Positions 1-5,881 of a DNA stretch of 12,341 nt are shown here, piece by piece. Where the stretch lies: positions 1 through 12,341 of the forward strand of contig NZ_JBEXCV010000206.1 in NCBI RefSeq assembly GCF_040605455.1, read 5' to 3'. A program made the position numbers and the translations under genes. Each line of letters begins with the position of its first letter. The first letter of the stretch is position 1. The notes under the pieces were generated by a model. The model worked only from the letters and a program-made list of their open reading frames with translations, ran no database searches and was not told the DNA's origin. Source of the DNA: Embleya sp040605455 (lineage in GTDB: Bacteria; Actinomycetota; Actinomycetes; Streptomycetales; Streptomycetaceae).

Positions 1-200
1 CCCTTCGCCGCTCGCGCGGCGAACGAGCGACAAGCCGGCGCGCTGCGCCGGCTCGAGGGACAGCCGCTGCGCGGCCGTCAAAACCCTGTCCGACGCGCTG
101 CGCCGAACAGCACGAAGGGCAGGCTCGACGCTTCGCGCCGAGCCCAGGACACCCGCTTCGCGGCTGTCCAAGCCGGCAACGGGAAGCGTGTAAACGGCTT
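1..200. repeat. Telomere-like palindrome cluster (candidate end of a linear replicon)
   Basis: At least six tight inverted repeats lie end to end. (1) Arms 4-11/16-23, loop TCGC. (2) Arms 33-41/45-53, loop GCT. (3) Arms 63-67/71-75, loop TGC. (4) Arms 87-96/100-109, loop GCT, two mismatches. (5) Arms 122-131/135-144, loop TTC, one mismatch. (6) Arms 147-156/160-169, loop TTC, one mismatch. A looser pair is 170-175/195-200. The loops read GCA or GAA on the minus strand, which would be the 3' overhang of a left telomere. The first 7 bases (CCCTTCG) are also complementary to 113-119. Streptomyces telomeres are known to carry such 3-nt-loop palindromes in their first ~170 bp; the primary sequence here does not look like the common archetype beginning CCCGCGGAGCGGG. 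The alternative is an internal repetitive hairpin cluster at a window edge. Confidence 0.72.
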
Positions 201-255
201 GCAGGGTAAGGGGTTTCGGTCGTTCTCCGATGGGCGATGCGTGCCGCTCGGAAGA

Positions 256-318
256 TCTGACGAAGCGTCAAGAGAATCTGACAGACCATCAGAGAAACCT
301 GACTGAGTGTCAGAAGCG
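256..318. repeat. Three 21-bp-periodic dyads, iteron-like array
   Basis: Three units begin at 256, 277 and 298 with consensus TCTGAC-N6-TCAG. Each contains an inverted repeat: TGACG-AAG-CGTCA (258-270), TCTGA-N7-TCAGA (277-293) and CTGAC-N5-GTCAG (299-313). The dyad centres are at 264, 285 and 306, exactly 21 bp apart, so a bound protein would sit on one DNA face. The array lies just inside the telomere-like palindromes and about 510 bp before the helicase start. It could be an operator or a binding array for a telomere or replication protein. No homologous protein can be assigned from the sequence. Confidence 0.7.
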
Positions 319-827
319 TGTTCCGCCCACCCACTCCCCCATCGACTGCCATACTCCATGATGACACACCAACCCGCTCCGACACCATCGGGTAGCTTAG
401 ACAACAACCCACCGGACCCGGGGCGAAAAAGGCGAGCCCCACCGACGCCGAACCCACCCCGAACCACCTTCCGAAACCGGGCCCAGGGCCCGCCTGGGAC
501 CCTAACGAACCGGACCGCACGAAGGATGCGCACAAGGTGCATACAGGGGCCCTGAACAGCCACAACACCCCTACGGAACGCCACCGTCGGGCCCGCCGGG
601 CGGAGGCCGGGCGAGCCGGGCCTCACCTCGACCACAGCAACACGACAGCCCCCGCACACCGACCCGACCCCCAATCGCACACCCACACCACACCCGACCG
701 ACACGACCCTGGTCGCCACACAAATTCGCATAAACAAACCGGGAACCCGACGGAAAACACGTGCAATCAATATCCGAGAACATCGCGCATCGCATCGGTT
801 TATGAACTCGGGAAAGGACACCACATC
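319..827 (+). other. A/C-skewed non-coding leader before the terminal helicase
   Basis: I see no convincing gene here. The top strand is strongly A/C-rich: in 631-720, by hand count, 74 of 90 bases are A or C, with only 3 T. Two short hairpins occur: 482-487/493-498 (CCCAGG/CCTGGG, loop GCCCG) and 544-548/550-554 (CAGGG/CCCTG). An upstream GTG at 537 is in frame with the helicase, but the intervening translation is low complexity and unlike a helicase N-terminus. The stretch is best read as a long leader or spacer. Confidence 0.55.
810..818 (+). promoter_or_regulatory. Ribosome binding site fixing the helicase start
   Basis: GGGAAAGGA lies 9 nt before the ATG at 828. It favours that start over the in-frame GTG at 537, which has no comparable Shine-Dalgarno and would add 97 low-complexity residues. 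Confidence 0.65.
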
Positions 828-3569
828 ATGGGAAACACGACGCAAACCAAAACCGGAATCAAACTCCGCCCACACCAGAAAGAAGCCGTCCAAGCCGGCG
901 TCCTCGAACTCGCCGCCCCACCCGAGGACGACGCCGCCCTCGCCGAGCTCCGCGCCGGCACCGGACCCTGGAGCGGACACCGCGCCCAGATCATCGCCGC
1001 CACCGGCACCGGAAAAACCGTCATCGCCGCCGCCACAACCGCCCGCCTGGCGCCCCGCGGCCGCGTCCTGGTCCTCGTCCCCACCCTCGACCTCCTCACC
1101 CAGACTGTGGCCGCCTGGAGGCGTACGGGCCGCACCGGGCCGATGGTCGCCGTCTGCTCGCTCCGGGGCGATCCGATGCTGGACGCGGCGGGGGTCCGAT
1201 CCACCACCAGCCCACCCCAGTACGCCCTCTGGACGGGCCGTCAACGGCACGTCACCGTGTTCGGCACCTACGCCTCCCTCCGGGTCCTGCTACGGGCCCA
1301 GAAGGGCATCTACGGCATCGCTCCACCGGACCCGTTCTCGCTCGTGATCGTCGACGAAGCACACCGAACCTCCGGAGCAATGGGCAAGGCCTGGGCCGCG
1401 ATCCACGACAACCGACGCCTGCCCGCGGCGCGGCGGCTGTACCTCACCGCCACACCCCGGATCTGGGAGCCCTCGGCGGGCAGCGCCTACGCCGCGCTCA
1501 CCGAAGAACCACCCGTCCCCGAACTCGACCCACCCGACGACGAGGACCAGGACGACGTCGACCTGTGGGGCGACGACGACCTCGAGCTCGCCGACGAGCT
1601 CGAGGAGGACGAGCACACCCGGGACGCCTACCAGCCACTCCCAGCCGGACTCGCCGCGTCCATGGACGACCACCGCCTGTACGGAAAAGTGGCGTACAAC
1701 CTCCCCCTCGGAACGGCCGTAACACGGGGCCTGGTAGCACCTTTTCGGATCTTCGTGGTCGAGATCCGCGACGAGGAAGTCCAAGCCGCCGCCGCCGAGA
1801 GCGGCAGCAAACTGAACAAGCACACCACCGAGCCCGCGGCCAAGGAGGCCTACCGAGGCAAGCGGCTGGCCGCGTTGCAGACCGCGCTGCTCAAAACCGC
1901 GGCCGAGCACGACCTGCGCCGGATCCTGAGTTTTCATTTCCGCACCATCGAGGCCGAAGCCTTCGCGAAAGGCCTGCCCAAGGCCCTGAAGAGGCTGCGC
2001 GCGAACGACCTGGACACCTACGCCTGGAGCATGTCCGCGGACTGGCTCTCCGGCGAACACGACCCCGGCCACCGGCGGCACGTCCTGGGCCGTTTCGGCG
2101 CCGGCGCCGACAAGAACGGCGTCGCCGTCGACCGATCCTTCGTCTCGAACTGCCGCGTGTTGGGCGAGGGCGTGGACGTGCCCGAAATCGACACCGTCGC
2201 GATCCTGGACCCCAAGGGGTCGATCGTGGAGATCGTCCAGGCCGTGGGGCGTGCCGTCCGGCCGACCATGCGCGGGGACAAGATCGCCACGATCGTGGTC
2301 CCGATCTTCCTGCAGGCCGGTGAGCACCGTGACGACATGCTCGTCTCGCCGAGTTGGCGACCGCTCCAGCGGGTTCTTCAGGCGTTGCGGGCCCACGACG
2401 CGGACATCGTCGACGTCCTCGCCGTACCCCAAGTCAACGGCACACCCCAAGGCGAACGCAGCCCCGACGAGCCGGACCAGGACGACACAACCGGCGAGAC
2501 CGGAGAGGTGGGCGAGGACGCGGGCGGGGAGGAGCGGGAGGAGTGGCGGCCGATCCTGCGGTTCTCCAGCCGCCGCGACCCCGTCGAGATCGCCCGCTTC
2601 GTCGAAATGCGCGTGGTCGACCCGCAGTCGCGGAACTGGCTGCGCGGGCTGCGCGCTGCGGAGCGCCACCGCCGCAACCATCCCGATCTGCGTGTCCCGC
2701 TGGACGGCGTCGACGTCGACCACCACGGCGTGAAATTCCCGCTGGGCGGCTGGATTTCCGAACAACGCAGGGAATACTCCGCAGGACGGCTGAACACCAA
2801 GCAGATCCAGAAACTGAACGAGTTGGGAATGGTGTGGTCCCTGCTCGACCAGGCCTGGGAGGACGGGCTGGCCATAGCGCGCCAATACGCCCGCGAACAC
2901 GCCACCCTCGCCGCCCCCGCCGACGCCGTGATCGAGGGATTCCCGATCGGTAAGTGGTTGGAGACCAAACGGACCCAGGACCGCAAGAGCGGCCTCGACC
3001 CCCAACGGATCAAGGCGCTCGACGCGCTCGTCGACGGCGAACCATGGAACCCGCCGCACTGGCCCGTGTCCTGGCAACGACGCCTCACCTACGTCGTCGA
3101 GTTCCTGAAAGCACGCGGCACCGGGGCCCGATTGGACGACGTCGCCCTGGACGTCGTCCACCGCGGCGAGGCCATCGGACGTTGGGTCGCCCGGCAACGG
3201 GCCGGCTGGGACACGCTGGGCCAGGAGCAGCGCGAGCGCCTGATCGAGCTCGGGCTCACCCCACCCGGGACAGCCGAACCGGCGGACACGGCGCAGCGGG
3301 CGGGAGAAGTGGTCGAGCCCGACGGGCCCAGGCCCAGACGGACGCGGGAGCAGGCGTTCGAGATCGCGTTGAGCGCGGCGGCGGCCTATCGGGAGCGGGT
3401 CGGACATTTGGAGGTCCCGCGTGGGCACGTCGAGACCGTCACCGCGTTCGACGGACGGCGCGAGGACGTGAGGTTGGGAGTGTGGATCACCACCACCAGA
3501 AGCCGACGACCAAAACTCCCGGCGCAGCGGATCGCGGCGTTGGACGCACTCGGCATCCGATGGACATGA
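828..3569 (+). CDS. Telomere-proximal DEAH-box superfamily 2 helicase with helicase-associated (HA) repeats, TtrA-like
   Basis: Predicted ATP-dependent nucleic-acid helicase or translocase of 913 aa. Visible motifs: N-terminal LRPHQ (13-17), Walker A ATGTGKT (58-64), Walker B DEAH (176-179), motif III TAT (207-209) and motif VI QAVGRAVRP (471-479). An acidic insert occupies about 236-262, between the two RecA-like lobes. After a linker at about 540-572, the C-terminal third (about 596-913) contains three or four Trp-rich HA-type repeats, for example around GGWISEQRR (640-648), IGKWLETKR (707-715), IGRWVARQR (783-791) and the final LGVWIT repeat. Helicases with this architecture are known at Streptomyces chromosome and plasmid ends (ttrA family), where they are linked to conjugal transfer or end function. 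It is the first gene inside the palindrome cluster and points inward. A truncated paralogue of its last repeats lies at 10002-10385. The helicase fold is certain; the TtrA role is inferred from position and architecture. Confidence 0.9.
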   Translation: MGNTTQTKTGIKLRPHQKEAVQAGVLELAAPPEDDAALAELRAGTGPWSGHRAQIIAATGTGKTVIAAATTARLAPRGRVLVLVPTLDLLTQTVAAWRRTGRTGPMVAVCSLRGDPMLDAAGVRSTTSPPQYALWTGRQRHVTVFGTYASLRVLLRAQKGIYGIAPPDPFSLVIVDEAHRTSGAMGKAWAAIHDNRRLPAARRLYLTATPRIWEPSAGSAYAALTEEPPVPELDPPDDEDQDDVDLWGDDDLELADELEEDEHTRDAYQPLPAGLAASMDDHRLYGKVAYNLPLGTAVTRGLVAPFRIFVVEIRDEEVQAAAAESGSKLNKHTTEPAAKEAYRGKRLAALQTALLKTAAEHDLRRILSFHFRTIEAEAFAKGLPKALKRLRANDLDTYAWSMSADWLSGEHDPGHRRHVLGRFGAGADKNGVAVDRSFVSNCRVLGEGVDVPEIDTVAILDPKGSIVEIVQAVGRAVRPTMRGDKIATIVVPIFLQAGEHRDDMLVSPSWRPLQRVLQALRAHDADIVDVLAVPQVNGTPQGERSPDEPDQDDTTGETGEVGEDAGGEEREEWRPILRFSSRRDPVEIARFVEMRVVDPQSRNWLRGLRAAERHRRNHPDLRVPLDGVDVDHHGVKFPLGGWISEQRREYSAGRLNTKQIQKLNELGMVWSLLDQAWEDGLAIARQYAREHATLAAPADAVIEGFPIGKWLETKRTQDRKSGLDPQRIKALDALVDGEPWNPPHWPVSWQRRLTYVVEFLKARGTGARLDDVALDVVHRGEAIGRWVARQRAGWDTLGQEQRERLIELGLTPPGTAEPADTAQRAGEVVEPDGPRPRRTREQAFEIALSAAAAYRERVGHLEVPRGHVETVTAFDGRREDVRLGVWITTTRSRRPKLPAQRIAALDALGIRWT

Positions 3570-3591
3570 GAGGGACAGGTGGGACGGGTCG

Positions 3592-3623
3592 GGTCGGTGG
3601 CGGGCCTTCGGCCGGTTCCGACC
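3592..3623 (+). terminator. Imperfect hairpin, probable helicase terminator
   Basis: GGTCGG (3592-3597) pairs with CCGACC (3618-3623), and GGCC (3603-3606) pairs with GGCC (3610-3613) across loop TTC. The two stems are linked by G-U pairs and a small internal loop. The hairpin sits 23 nt after the helicase stop. There is no clear U-run, which is common for high-GC terminators. Confidence 0.45.
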
Positions 3624-3666
3624 ATGGCGTAAACCGGTCCGGCGTTGTCTCATATTGCGGATGACC

Positions 3667-3684
3667 TTGTGGTCTAGACCACAA
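3667..3684. promoter_or_regulatory. Perfect 18-bp palindrome with a DasR-type (dre) core
   Basis: TTGTGGTCTAGACCACAA is fully self-complementary and contains TGGTCTAGACCA (3670-3681), the core recognised by DasR, the GlcNAc-responsive GntR-family regulator of Streptomyces. The outer bases differ from the usual dre flanks, so another GntR-family protein is possible. No intact target gene lies immediately downstream on either strand. Confidence 0.6.
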
Positions 3685-3686
3685 AT

Positions 3687-3704
3687 TTCACTCGTATGAG
3701 TGAA
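3687..3704. promoter_or_regulatory. Second operator-like inverted repeat beside the dre-like site
   Basis: TTCACTC and GAGTGAA are perfect 7-bp arms around GTAT. The centre lies 20 bp from the centre of the adjacent 3667-3684 palindrome, roughly two helical turns. The form is typical of TetR- or GntR-family operators, but no regulator gene is present nearby. Confidence 0.5.
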
Positions 3705-4040
3705 TGAAGTCGGCGCGGGGATCGGCAGGGCGTCTGGCGTCCACCGTGCTCGCGGAATAGTTCACAAGCGCACGTGAGCGGCAGTGCGGAGCCATGTCCA
3801 ACTGGGCTGGCCGCCCGGGTGGCGGCAGTGTCATCGGGGTGTGGCTGGGCTTGCCTGGGCGTGACTGGGCCTGTCAAGGGGTGTTCTTTACAACCGCTCA
3901 TCGTGCATCATGGCTTCGCGAACCGCCGGGGGGATTCGGCGGCTTCATGGACATGCAAGAAGAGACCCCACCCGGATCGACGGCCAATCGAAGTACCGGG
4001 CGGAGCCTCTTGAACTATGTCGATTGGACGGGCCTGGCCT
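3705..4040. other. Intergenic stretch with no supported gene
   Basis: Overlapping plus-strand frames here (for example from 3774 or 3794) lack family signatures, good ribosome binding sites and actinomycete-like codon periodicity. Short TGGGC-containing segments recur around 3801-3875. Nothing else was recognised. Confidence 0.4.
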
Positions 4041-4199
4041 CTATTGGCTGGGCCCGTGTCCGGTTACGACCCCGTATACCGCGATTCCTGTCGTTACGAC
4101 AGTCGCCAGTACCGGGACCCACCTTCGCACGTAGCCGGCCAGTCGGACCCGTGTCCACCGACGCGGTGGCCCCGAAGAGCCATCGCTTTCCTGCCCCAT
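4041..4199 (-). CDS. Small single-span membrane protein, 52 aa, unknown function
   Basis: The ORF encodes a 52-residue protein with a polar, Ser/Gly/Arg-rich N-terminal half and one hydrophobic segment at about 27-46 (WVPVLATVVTTGIAVYGVVT), preceded by a basic cluster (R-x-R, RR). This fits an inner-membrane anchor with the N-terminus in the cytosol. The start was chosen because GGAGGA (4203-4208 on the complement) lies 3 nt before the ATG at 4199; a longer in-frame extension to 4469 has no such signal and an unconvincing composition. It stands alone on its strand, with no operon partner. I do not recognise a family. Small membrane proteins like this are common in Streptomyces accessory DNA, and this could also be the remnant of a longer gene. 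Confidence 0.5.
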   Translation of the reverse strand: MGQESDGSSGPPRRWTRVRLAGYVRRWVPVLATVVTTGIAVYGVVTGHGPSQ

Positions 4200-4220
4200 C
4201 GTTCCTCCATGGGTGTCGGA

Positions 4221-4239
4221 GGCCCGTAGGTCACGGGCC
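4221..4239. repeat. Hairpin upstream of the small membrane protein
   Basis: GGCCCGT (4221-4227) and ACGGGCC (4233-4239) form a perfect 7-bp stem with loop AGGTC. It lies just upstream, in the minus-strand sense, of the 52-aa gene. It could be a leader hairpin or a terminator for transcription entering from the right. Confidence 0.4.
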
Positions 4240-4473
4240 CCACAGCTGCGGAGGCCCGTTTCAGGGTGCGGCGTCCTTGGATCGCGGCGAGAGGATTTGT
4301 GATCGCTCGCGCGATTTACGAGAAGCCACTCACGTGAATAACTCGACGGTTGTTCGTCATCGACACGTGATGTAGAGGACACCGTAAAGAGCGATCCGGC
4401 CTCCTTGCAACACGGGGACAGTCGTTTTGCCGGGGGTTCTCCGTTTCGGCAGGTCAACGTCATGATCACGCTA

Positions 4474-4482
4474 TGTGGACAA
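4474..4482 (-). promoter_or_regulatory. Perfect DnaA-box sequence
   Basis: TGTGGACAA on the top strand is TTGTCCACA on the minus strand, the preferred actinomycete DnaA box. It abuts an unusually AT-rich island (4495-4620). I found only this one copy, so the site may be fortuitous. Confidence 0.35.
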
Positions 4483-4494
4483 TGGCGACCCGAA

Positions 4495-4620
4495 CGTGAA
4501 GAGTTTTGCGATGAATTGAGGCTTTAAGTCACTTAAATCGCTTTTTCTTCAACGTCAAGTCCAGCTTTTAGCCATATACCGGTGAATATCAACGCTATTG
4601 ACTCTATAACAGCATGTAAC
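4495..4620. other. AT-rich island with a perfect palindrome
   Basis: Hand counts give 22/60 G+C for 4501-4560 and 24/60 for 4561-4620, far below the surrounding DNA. It contains TTTAAGT-C-ACTTAAA (4523-4537), a perfect 7-bp-arm palindrome. No convincing gene lies in it. It could be a DNA-unwinding region, a strong promoter zone or a scar of imported DNA. Confidence 0.5.
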
Positions 4621-5021
4621 GGACCCATGGGTTTCGGCGTCCGGGAGCGTCGCGGTTCGCTCGGGCCACGAGGGCCGACCACGTCACGCGGTGTCCAACG
4701 CGGAGGCCACGGGATCGTCACGGCCATCGCGTCCCGGAAGGCGTCACCACTGTGGAACCCGGACGGTCGCGTGCGGGGCCGTTCGAGCGAACGGGCCCCG
4801 CACGCGCGCGGTCGGTGCCATGCTGAACGACTCGCCACCACCCTCATCGGGCCGTGACCTCCGGGCCGGAACTCCCGCACGGATGACGCGAAACCATCGC
4901 CGGCGCCGTCCCATGAGATCGAGTGCCCGGTTCGGCCGGGCGCGTGGTGTTCCCGACCGGAGGGAATCCGCGTGGTGCAGATGTGAAGTCGGCCGGCCGG
5001 GTCGCTTATTCGAGCGGGGGC
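4621..5021. other. Intergenic stretch with no supported gene
   Basis: The long minus-strand frame across 4533-5546 passes through here, but only its upstream part (after 5240) resembles a real protein. The rest is Arg/Pro/Gly-rich read-through after a frameshift and a lost stop codon. No RNA gene or strong repeat was seen. Confidence 0.4.
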
Positions 5022-5151
5022 GTTCGTCTCGTTCGGGTGAAGTGCCTGCGCCCTCGGTGCAACTGTGGGCGCGGGTGCTCTTCGCGGGGTCCACACGTTC
5101 GCCTCGTGGCGTGTTGTGCGGACTGTGCCCCGACGGAGGACGACGGGGAAC

Positions 5152-5183
5152 GGCCCCGACCGCGGCAACGCGCGGCCGGAGCC
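5152..5183 (-). terminator. Terminator-like hairpin downstream of the minus-strand cassette gene, copy 1
   Basis: Arms 5152-5164 and 5171-5183 pair over 13 positions around loop GCAACG. The only two non-Watson-Crick positions are A/C and C/A on the top strand, which become U-G and G-U pairs in minus-strand RNA. This polarity fits a terminator for the leftward gene at 5240-5601. Confidence 0.55.
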
Positions 5184-5239
5184 ATTCTCGTTCGTCGCGC
5201 GGGCACTTCGGTGGAGGGGACGTGGTGCCCGTGGACGGG

Positions 5240-5601
5240 TCGGGGTGTTTCTCCCCGGCGGATCCGAGCGGCGTTCTCGAGATCTCCCGGTCAGTCCATC
5301 GTCGCGATCAGCCGCGGGTCCGGATCCGGGCGCAGGAGTCACGGGAACCAGGTCGTCGAGACCGACGTGGTGACCGCGGGCGTGGAGTCCTTCGAGTCGT
5401 TCCAGGACGAACGCGTTCAGGTTGGTGTTGAGGGTGCGGTTGATCGGCTCAATCGCAAGGTCCGGCGGCTGTTGTGCAACCAGTTCGAAGCGGCGGTACA
5501 TCGCGCGGTGTTCTTCATCGGATCGAGCCGAGGCCTCCTCGGTCACGACGGCCCCGGCAGGTGACGCCTTCGTCGTTGGTAGATCTGCGGATCACCCACA
5601 C
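5240..5601 (-). pseudogene. Frameshifted small gene of unknown function, cassette copy 1
   Basis: Translation from the GTG at 5601 (GGGGAGG upstream) gives VWVIRRSTNDEGVTC, then a +1 base near 5555 shifts the frame. The next frame carries MTEEASARSDEEHRAMYRR and, further on, NRTLNTNLNAFVLERLEGLH. A second extra base near 5340 shifts the frame after GLDDLVP, and the stop codon present in copy 2 is lost (TCG instead of TCA at 5240-5242). Comparing both copies suggests an ancestral protein of about 125 aa with an early CVTC pair, an acidic segment, the NRTLNTN block and a helical C-terminus (LLATMDLLFDRQVEAI in copy 2). I do not recognise the family. Sequencing error is possible, but the two copies carry different lesions, which favours genuine decay. 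Confidence 0.6.
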
Positions 5602-5626
5602 GGGGACCTCCCCAGATCAACGGACG

Positions 5627-5640
5627 GGGAACGGTACTCC
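5627..5640 (-). promoter_or_regulatory. Conserved 14-nt block upstream of the cassette gene, copy 1
   Basis: GGGAACGGTACTCC is identical at 11424-11437, about 25 bp upstream of the GTG start in each copy, inside otherwise diverged sequence. It may be a promoter or operator element of the cassette gene. Confidence 0.4.
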
Positions 5641-5736
5641 TCGGCTTGGAGAGGAGAAGAGGATCCTTCTATCGGTCGCCACCCCACCGGCAGCGAGGAA
5701 GTCCCCGCCTGGAGGCAGAGGTCGCGGCGAGGCCGG

Positions 5737-5800
5737 CCCGGACGTGCCGGCCTGTGCATGGACGTGCCCGCGCCTGGGCACTGGGATCGGCACGTCCGGG
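5737..5800. repeat. 12-bp inverted repeat with an internal direct repeat
   Basis: CCCGGACGTGCC (5737-5748) is perfectly complementary to GGCACGTCCGGG (5789-5800), with 40 nt between. The element GGACGTGCC is also repeated directly at 5740-5748 and 5760-5768, 20 bp apart. It could be a looped binding site, an alternative-pairing RNA or ends of a small lost element. Confidence 0.5.
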
Positions 5801-5867
5801 TCGCGGTGGTGTCTTCGCGTGGCCACCACTCAACACGCGAGTGGGTGACCCGCCGCGACTCGGATGA

Positions 5868-5881
5868 TTGGCGTACGCCAA
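5868..5881. promoter_or_regulatory. Perfect 14-bp operator-like palindrome
   Basis: TTGGCGTACGCCAA is fully self-complementary and of the size expected for a TetR- or MarR-type operator. No regulator gene is adjacent. The nearest intact genes start about 670 bp to the right. Confidence 0.45.

Larger units (their letters stand above)
5022..5670. repeat. Cassette repeat, copy 1 (direct repeat of 10822-11470)
   Basis: This stretch aligns along its whole length with 10822-11470 in the same orientation. Shared blocks include GGGTCCACAC-TTCGCCTCG, GTGGACGGGTC, GGAGTCCTTCGAG, GACGAACGCGTTCA, ACATCGCGCGGTGTTC and GGGAACGGTACTCC. Each copy contains a minus-strand small gene and a downstream hairpin. 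The copies differ by substitutions and several indels, so the duplication is not recent. Confidence 0.8.

Noticed and set aside
256..318. CRISPR-like interpretation of the 21-bp array
   Set aside because: The units are contiguous with no spacers, only three in number and internally dyad-symmetric.
307..555. 82-aa plus-strand ORF from the GTG at 307
   Set aside because: Pro/Thr/Arg-rich, starts inside the third 21-bp dyad, no Shine-Dalgarno and no family signal.
537..827. 97-residue N-terminal extension of the helicase from the GTG at 537
   Set aside because: Low-complexity Thr/His/Pro/Arg translation in A/C-skewed DNA and no ribosome site; the ATG at 828 has GGGAAAGGA and begins at the expected distance before LRPHQ.
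78..1250. 390-aa minus-strand open frame across the telomere-like block and leader
   Set aside because: Gly/Arg/Val-rich translation, crosses palindromes and the helicase start, no start signal.
1290..3653. 787-aa minus-strand open frame opposite the helicase
   Set aside because: A typical high-GC antisense shadow; no domain motifs, while the plus strand carries clear helicase motifs throughout.
4744..5094. Minus-strand MWTPR-type peptides beginning at the GGGTCCACAC block in both cassette copies
   Set aside because: The first residues are shared because the DNA is duplicated, but the frames diverge after a few dozen codons and there is no ribosome site.
4533..5239. Downstream two-thirds of the 337-aa minus-strand ORF
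   Set aside because: Read-through after a frameshift and lost stop in cassette copy 1; not preserved in copy 2.
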